Assembly (NCBI GenBank): GCA_012932295.1
Contig: JAAONU010000001.1
Location: 53,895,958-53,959,957, forward strand
Source of the DNA: Cyclina sinensis
Lineage: Eukaryota > Mollusca > Bivalvia > Venerida > Veneridae
Direction: 5' to 3'
Length of the DNA: 64,000 nt
Of this stretch, positions 41,001 through 50,000 are shown piece by piece (the stretch's first letter is position 1; each line of letters opens with the position of its first letter). The notes under the pieces are model-generated. The model was not told the origin of the DNA. It worked only from the letters and a program-made list of their open reading frames with translations, and made no database searches. The position numbers were made by a program, and so were the translations under genes.

Positions 41001-44000
41001 TATTTAGTTTTTAGATAAGATGACATTTTGCTATGCAGAATTATAACTCTTGTCACTCTAACATTTCAAGGCGAATCGTCTGATTTAGAAACCCAATTAA
41101 ACCAAGACTGTTTGAGGAATTTCAGGAATTTGTTAAAATCTCAACTCAACAGACAGTATATAGCAAACTTATGGTTTTTGATGCCAAACAAGAAATCGGT
41201 AGAACCAATGGATGCTCCCCGAATAAATGCCAATTCCAAAAGGACTATTGTTTAATATGTATTTTTTTTAAAGTATGAAAAATAACAAAGGGCAATAACT
41301 CCTAAATTATGCAAAATAGAGCTACGGTTCTTGCACAATGCACTTCTCCTCATAGAGAACTATCTACCAATAAAGTTTCAAGTTAATATCTCTTATTCTT
41401 TGTGAGATATGCCCCGGACAAAAAATAAGTATGAGAAATTTCAAAAGGCAATAACTAAAAAATTAATAAAGCAAGAGTTATGGTTCTTGAGCACTGCACT
41501 GCTCATCAATGAGATCTATCTACTTATAAAGTTTTAAGTTGATAACTCTTATACTTTGTGAGATATGCCCCGGACAAAAAATTAAGTATGAGAAATTTCA
41601 AAGGGCAAGAACTCAAAAATTAATAAAGCAAGAGTTATGGTTCTTGTGCACTGCACTGCTCCTTAACGAGATCTAACTATCTATGAAGTTTGGTCTTGAT
41701 ATAGTTTATAGTTATGCTCCGGACAAAATCATGACGTCGACGAACAGACTGGACAGACGGACAAAGCGGCAACTATATGCTCGCCCTTCGGGGAGCATAA
41801 AAAGAAAGAAGGAAAAACATGAAGCAGTTATAATTTTAAACAAATACAGATTTTAAATCAAAATGTTCATGTTTGTATGCCTTTAAAATGCTGAAATTTA
41901 TAACCAAACAAGAAGTGTGTCACAGACACTTAATGTTCCTGAAACATTGCAATGGTCACATTCATGGTAGCTTACAACTTGATGTTACCTTGATACAGAA
42001 AAAGTATTTCAAAACAGTTGCTTAACTTTAATTTTTCCATTTTTATGCTCCAGTTGAGCACCATCGGCAAAAATATGGTTCAGTTACAAAATTGCAGGAA
42101 GCAATAATAAGTAAAATTGAACAAAGGGCAATAACTCCATCAAAAATGATCAAAATGCAAATGCTGGAGTATATATGCAATGCAGTACTTGTTAATTATC
42201 ATTGTGTGAAAGATCGGTGAAAACAGCATTAGAAATGTAGGAGTTGTGCACAGGAACAATATTAAATAGAATTTAAAAAGGGCAATAACTATGTCAAAAA
42301 TAATTGAATCACAAAACCTGATTACATGCACTGTGGTACTTGATAATGATTATTCTATGGAAGTTAGGTAAAAATCACATCCATGGAAATGTAGGAGGAG
42401 TTGTGCACACAAAAAATATTAAATAAAATCAAGCAAAGGCCAATAATTCCACCAAAAATGACTGAATTGCAAAAGCAGGAGTATATGCCCTGTGGCACTG
42501 TTAATGATCACTCTGTGAAATTTTGGTAAAAACTGCATGAGAATGTAGGAGGAGTACACAAGAAATATTAAGTAAAATTAAACAAAGGGCAATTACTTTG
42601 CCAAAAATACTCTAATCACTAAAGCCTGAGTACTTGATAATGATCATTGTGTGAAAGTTGTGTAAAAATCAAATGAGAATTGTAGGAGAATTGTGTGTAG
42701 AAGACAGGATGGAAGAAAGGCAATTACTCCAACAAAAATTATCAAACTGCAAAAGCCTATGTCTGCTGCAACACTTGATAATTCTGTGAAAGATTGGTGA
42801 AAATTGTCTGAGAAATGTAGGAGGCATTGTGCACAAAAACAATAATTAAGTAAAATTTAGCAACGGGAAATAACTACACCAAAAATAAGTGCATCGCAAA
42901 ACCCTGATAATATGCACTGTGGCACTTCATAAAGTTCATTCTATGAAAGTTTGGTGAACATGAAATGAATGTTGTAGGAGACTTAATTTGCACAGAAGCT
43001 TTACTAAGTAATATTTAACAAAGGGCATTAACTATTTCAAAAATAATAGAACTGGAAAAGCCGTAGTATATGTGCTGTGGAACTTGATAATGATCATTGT
43101 GTGAAAGTTTGGTGAATATATATCAAATATGAACTGCAGGAGGAATTCCACACAGAAATTGGAATGGATGGACTGACAGATGGAAGAAATATTTAACTGA
43201 CAAACAGTGCGACTACTATATGCCACCCTTTGGAAGAAAAAATCTGTAGATTATACAATTAAGTTTATACTACTGAAGAATTTTTATGCTATAAATATCA
43301 TGTTATATATCATCTGTATGATAACAATCAATCTAGAATTCATTTTTGAAGTGTGGATACAACAGGTACCTATACTATTATAACATGACTTCCACATAAT
43401 AAAAGATCGATCTATGATTTATTACAATATATAAGTATTGACTTTATAGATTTACTGATAACCCTTTATTTAGATACCCAGTCTTTAAAATCATAAAGCA
43501 TATTTCAGACAACATTAAGTTAAACAGCAGATTTTGTGTGTGACTGAACAAGAATGCCCGCATTTATTAAATCTCTAATCAGTTTAAGAACAAACTAAAT
43601 TCAGATGTGTACAGTGCACTGCTTTCAGTGGATTAATTTTGTCTTAAAATACCAAACAAGGATTAATAAATCCATTCTTTATTACAACTCTGTAATTTAA
43701 GCAAAGCTTTAATAAAGTTTTGTCTCCAATGTCTAAACTGAAATGAATGTTTATTAATTAAAATAAATATGAAATAGTTTCAAACTATAAACTTGTACTT
43801 ATGAGGCCATTCAATTTTTGTTTTGTAAAGCCTAGCCCTCCAACAATCAAGTCCTTTCAGGTGGGTAAATTTACTTAACAATCATTCCTAGGAAGTACTT
43901 TTACTACTGTCCTCTGCAGAAACTGTCAACTTTCTCATATTAAGTTCATATATTCTAAGCATTGCTTTTTCTCAGTCACTTTATAATTTCAACGGCTTTA

Positions 44001-47000
44001 TAATTACCAGAACTTCTCGGTTTGTTTGTAGGTTTTATAGACTGCTGTCAATATAATCTAAACTGACTTGAAAAGTAACATTTCTTTCAAAGGTTTATAA
44101 CCAGTCTTGGCACTAATGGACTGAAAATTCTTTAAAATTCCATGCAAGTGTTGTAAGCCACTAGATTCAATTACTCTTCATTAAATTGATGATGCAGTCA
44201 GCTACAGAAGCCTTTTCTATGTCGGCCCCAACCCTTGTCTGATTTATCTAATTTTTTATCTGAACATTTAACAGAACTTTTTTCACTTTATATTTCTTTA
44301 ATGGAAGCCAACAAGATTTTCTGCTTTTAAGAAAATGCAACATTTGCCATGATTTCATTGGCTGTCTACAAATATATCTAATCAATTTAGTCTTAATGAA
44401 ACAAAGTCAAACAGAGTTAAAATGTCTCCTCTAACAGCAGAAAGGCTATAACAAAGTAAAATAGGTAATGTTCGGCAAAGGATATTGTCCACAGCTGACC
44501 ATGTTCAACAGGCTAATTAAGCAAAGCACATCAATATCCAAGATCCTTCAAACTGAACAATAAGAAAACTGCTGAAATCAGACTGGAAGCCAGCTTTAAT
44601 GTTACTGTGTAAAAAGTATTGAAACCATTAATCTTTATCTGGTATATGGAGAGTGCTTAAACAATTTGTATTTACAACCCTACAGGACTGTTGTACATGC
44701 TGAATAGAAAACAATAAACAAAGAATGATATATGTCAAGAATGCTGGCACATTATACATAGAAGCATTACAATACCTTTAATATCACAGAGGCTGACAGC
44801 CAAATTTTACATTTCTTTGTTACTGTATTCATTTGGACATTAAGTATCTTACAGTGGACAACAACAAACTCATAAAAGAAGGATAAAAGGACTATCTATG
44901 TCAACACATCTATCTCAAATAAACAATGTAATCTTCCTAACTTGCAAATAATGATAAACCCTAGCTGTACAAGTTATTTTGCCTAACTTGCAAATAGCTA
45001 TAATTCCTATCTATTCAGTTAAGATAACAAGAAGATCAACTTAAGTGGTCACCCTTTCAACACCACAGCAATAACAGCAGGCAATTCATAAACTACCAAT
45101 AGGTTTGGTAATTTAATGACCATAAGTTGTGAAAGTTAACAGCCACTGCTTTGACCAAATCAGCCTCTTCATGGGGGACCAACACAATTCAACCAATTTG
45201 AAATTTAAGCACAGTCAAAACACATTTGCTGAAGTCTTTAATCATGACAGAGCAAACTGAGATGTTGTGGAGGTACGGTCAAGTTCAAATGACAGGATAC
45301 AAGCAACCTAGCTAGAGGAATTATGTATGGTACCACTTTACAACATTGCATCTCCCACGCTGATGTTAAATTGCACTCAGTAATTTCAGCTTTGGAAGGA
45401 TAAATAATTATATTTTAGTCACAAGATAAAAGGTGGACAATTTTGAAAGTAAGTTATATAACTAATGAACCATACAACATCTACAAACAATTTATTACAA
45501 CATGCCATCTTTAATTGTACAGAGATACTTTTAGCATGTTATATCTCTATACCTCTGGCAAGAACTCATCTGGAATTATGAGGAAATTATTTGAAACATC
45601 CCAAAAACTTTGCAGTATGAAAGCATGTGCTTCTCATTCTTCTAGAAATAAACTTCTACTGTAATTGAAAAACATGCGGTGCCATTTCAATACATGTGGT
45701 TAAGTTTTCAGTACATTACAGAATTGAGTTTGAGGGTTAAATGCATTGTAAATGTAAGAGAAAGGTATTCTTTAGAATTTTTTTATTACTGTAAATGATA
45801 CTGTTCATCAATTATATATTCCAGCAGATACAATCAAATCTTAATCATTGTGTTTTAAAAACTTTCAAGCATAAAATCTACAATGAACAAATACTAAACA
45901 ACTCTGGGTCATATAACCTCATCATAATCTTAATATTGCACCTAGCTCACAGTTCAGACATCTCTAGTGAAGTTATTCTTTCTGATGAAAGTTATTGTCA
46001 CAATAGAATCTTGTAACAAAATTTTAGGTGTTAATGAGCACTTGTCATGGAACTGGACTGCTATCCATTGATGCGGATATATAAAGACCAATAACAGGAT
46101 TGGTAATAATGGTACACAGTGTGAAAATGAATGTTTACCTAGTTGCTGATGACCTTCCACTACTGTGACCATACGATGGTAAAAGGTGACGTCGTGAAGT
46201 CTCCGGTGTCGAAAAGTCTATTAGAAGTTGGCCGCCATCTTCGTCAGTGTTTGTGTCATATTCATTGAAAGTAAATGCACTGGCTTCAGATGTGTCCTGG
46301 GCCTGAAATTAAACATAATACGTTTGTTTTCTAATGGAAAGCTTTTCTTGTGATTTATTTACCAATGAAAATCATCTAAACATCTTGCGGAGGCATATAG
46401 TTGAAAAAACAACAACAACACTTGTCCTCTGCAACATTTAAAAAAATTAAGACATACAGCATATCACAAAAAACAAGTACTAAAAATGAAAGGTCAGAAA
46501 TCTGTCAAGAAATATTGCTAAAAGTTTTAAGCCTGTCTCTTAACCTTAAGTTTGTCTCACAGTCATCAGCAGTTAAATTGAAACAAGGTAAGTAACAAAG
46601 ATGGCTTCCTACTTCAAAACAAAAATTAAAAAGATAAAGTGCAAACCTCAACTTTAAAATTTGTTGTAATAAGGGATCAATTCAGCATTTACAATCATAA
46701 CAAATGTATAGAATGCAGCAATTAATTTGCAATCTGCATAATAAACCGTTAAGTCTTGTAAGCCTTAATAGCAATATTCAACTTCAGATTGCATACATGT
46801 ATACAATTTTTGTAATTTTTGGATATAACACCAGGAAGTGTGTACTCCGTGACAAGAAAATTGATTTTTAAAAGGACAAAAGTAGGTAAAACCTGTATTT
46901 TTCAAAAGCAGAAAAAAAAATCTAAAGGAAACAAAACATTATCAAGGAAGTTGATATAAAATTACCTGTTTATTCAGTGATGTCATTTCAAAATCCCAGT

Positions 47001-50000
47001 GTCATAATAAAGGCCTATATATTAGCACAGAAGAAAAAAACTTGCAAGGAGCACAAGGTAAATCAAACAGATACAACTTAGCTAAACAGAATCTGTCTGC
47101 AGTTTCGAACCAGGAACAGTGGAATGCTAATGATAAAAGATATCCAATAAAAGCATCTATCCAACTCAGTTCTCATTGAATTCCTTTAGTCTGATTGGCT
47201 AATTATCTGAAATTATCACAGTAAGTTCTCCCACTTTTCTTATTGGTACATCCTTATTGTCTTTGTGAATGTGTTATTTAAATATCTTCCACTGAAGAAA
47301 AAAAAACTCCACGCAGACATTAACTAACAATTTCCTTGGCATGCAACAAGTCTCTGAGAATCTCTCTGGCGATTCTAAATAAACCTAACCAAGGATCAAT
47401 AAATCTAATCTATGTAGCAAATTCATTCTCCGTCATATTGAAAAGCAGTATCTCGTTTTCTTATCACACCTTTCATTTTAGTCATATCATTAATAAAATA
47501 AAAGAAAAACAGCCTGAAGGACAGAACCAGCGGCCATCAATTAAAATTCAATTTTAAATGACAACACAAATGTATAGTTAGTTATGTGTATATCTTACTT
47601 CTGAAAAATATTATGATCATGATAAAATTTATATGGCAGTTTTGTAGTATTACTGTAGTTTGGTACTAGATCACACAAAGCAATTCCAATTATCTATTAT
47701 CTAATGGAATTTTCAGAGACAATGATGCGATTAATTATTTACAAAGATAAGAATCAAACTATAGGCCAGGTACCAGGAACTGTAAACAAACATTCCCAAG
47801 AGACTTTGGTTTATGCTGGGAACCAACAAGTTAGACCAGTTCAATTCCCAAAGTGTGTGTGTTTTCTGCAATGACACTTTGAAACAACCATGCACTTAAT
47901 GAATGCAATACTGTTTTTGATTCAACAGATTCTAACCACAAAATGCATTAATGATAACTGATCATTCAGGGTGGGAACTGTAAACATGTTGATCATTATT
48001 ATAACCAAACATTTGCCAAGCAAATCAAAATCAAGGAATCACCATGCTTGTAAATGCAGGATTCATCTACCTTTGTTGACCCTTCTTTGCATGCAACTGG
48101 TTAACTAGTATTTTTGAGCTCACTGAGAACATTTTTTCAATGACTTCTGATAAATGCACACCATCTTGTCCCAAAAGAAGGACTGTGAAGGTCATGGTCA
48201 AAGTCTTGTCATATGATTACAGCCTGCAAGATCTGGGTTAGGACCCTAAGGATGATTCCACCAATAATCTCTCTTTAAATTGATTGAATATACTGTATCT
48301 AAATCTTACAGACATTTTCCTGACATTTCTAAAGGACAGCATTATCAATATTCAAGATATAATTCTTTTTTAAACGCCAATTATTTTACCATGCTTCTGT
48401 GTCTTAAAGGACCATAAAAGACCCTTATTCTCTGCAGAACAAGGTATTGTATCATTTCTCTTGAACTATCAGACTGGAACTCAACTTGTAACAGAGTCTA
48501 CACCTGTGAAGTCCTATGGATGAGATTACAAGATCTGGTGATAACAATATAACAAGTTAACAAGATCAGCAGTGGTTTTGAGAGCTGAACTCCCAATCTG
48601 AACGTCCCTGGATTGAATCCCACCAGGCTTGGGAGTCCCCAGTGACTTTCAACATTCCACACATTAGATGCCAGCACTGGTTTCATTCCAGATGGTAGTA
48701 AACAAGTGGAATAAAACTTGTTTCCAAATTGTTGTAAAATAAATAAGTCTAAACTCAAACTTTATAACAACTCAGCACCAGTAACCTTAATTCCTTGACA
48801 ATAAAATAAAGTCTTACGTCACACCTTGAAATATAATTTAAGCACTTCATTTCAGGCAAACCAGATCATCCCTTTGAAATTTCAAAAAGTTACTTATGCA
48901 AGACAATACATTAGCTAGTACTCATTGGGAGTATATCTTTGGTACTTTGCTCTCTACATATGCATAAATAGTAACTGCTTGAGTTTTTTTATGCGACAGT
49001 TTGCTGTCTAAGCATTAAAATGCTTGTAGCAAGATGTCAGAAACTTGGCACATACTGACCTCAGGTGGGGACTGTTCTGTGTAAAACTGGAATGAGTTAA
49101 TCAAATCACTATGGTTACCACTGTTTGTTGGTGTTGACTGTTTAGACGCTGTAAAAAAATATAATGAAGATAACAATTCCTACATGTAAATTTTAAATGA
49201 GTACATACAAATTTTCATAGTAGGCAAGATTGAAAGTTAAAGGAAAAGAAAAATGTTATTTCTTTAAATATTACCTATGCATATGTTAAGTACTTAAACA
49301 CAGTTTGTTCAAAATATAATGTTTCGTATCAGTGCATTTGTGGTTTCATTTTCAATGCATTTAGACATAAAACCCTACAAATTAATTTTCTATATCCTGC
49401 AGAACTTTGTATGATTCATTCTCACTGGTGATTTATTACAAGTTTCATTACATTTTACATTCATACTACAACACTTAGATGCATCAGAGCAATCTGTATG
49501 TTCAACCTAATGTAGCAAAAGTAGTAACTTAACAATTTACAAATATCATGATTAATTTTTAGAAGAAAAGTTTATAAAGAATTTTTTGTCATTTTAGTGA
49601 GATAAACTTGCACCAATTCCTCTGTTCATATCAGTTAGCACATTTTTGTGCTAAGTTCATTGAGTTACTGGCAATCTTAGTTTTTTTTTCTCTGCTTGAA
49701 TTGTTTAAACTCTTGTCCTACTAAATTTCTTAAATGCCATTTATGGGCTTTTCCATTAGGCAATTTGGACCATACCAATTAGAAAGATAATAATTTTGAA
49801 AACCATTTGACTGAATAATGAATTTTGCAGATCATGGTCTGACTACACCCTTCAAGTGTTAATTATTCTTTGTTAGCCTCTGTTATTAACTTTTACCCTG
49901 CTTTAGCCTTAGAGACCTGAGTTTCCTTGCAATCTGGTCAAAATCTGTAATATCCACCATTTAGACTGTTTTTTTTTTTGTTGTTGATTAGAACTCCTGT

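Larger units (their letters stand above)
40021..46138 (-). other. RAB11FIP intron 4
   Basis: The intron is ~6.1 kb. It carries two separate tandem-repeat elements (41.28-41.80 kb and 42.12-43.23 kb). The part from 43.3 to 46.1 kb is AT-rich with nothing recognised. A short + strand frame around 41.07-41.25 kb looks mildly protein-like but was not identified. Confidence 0.8.
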
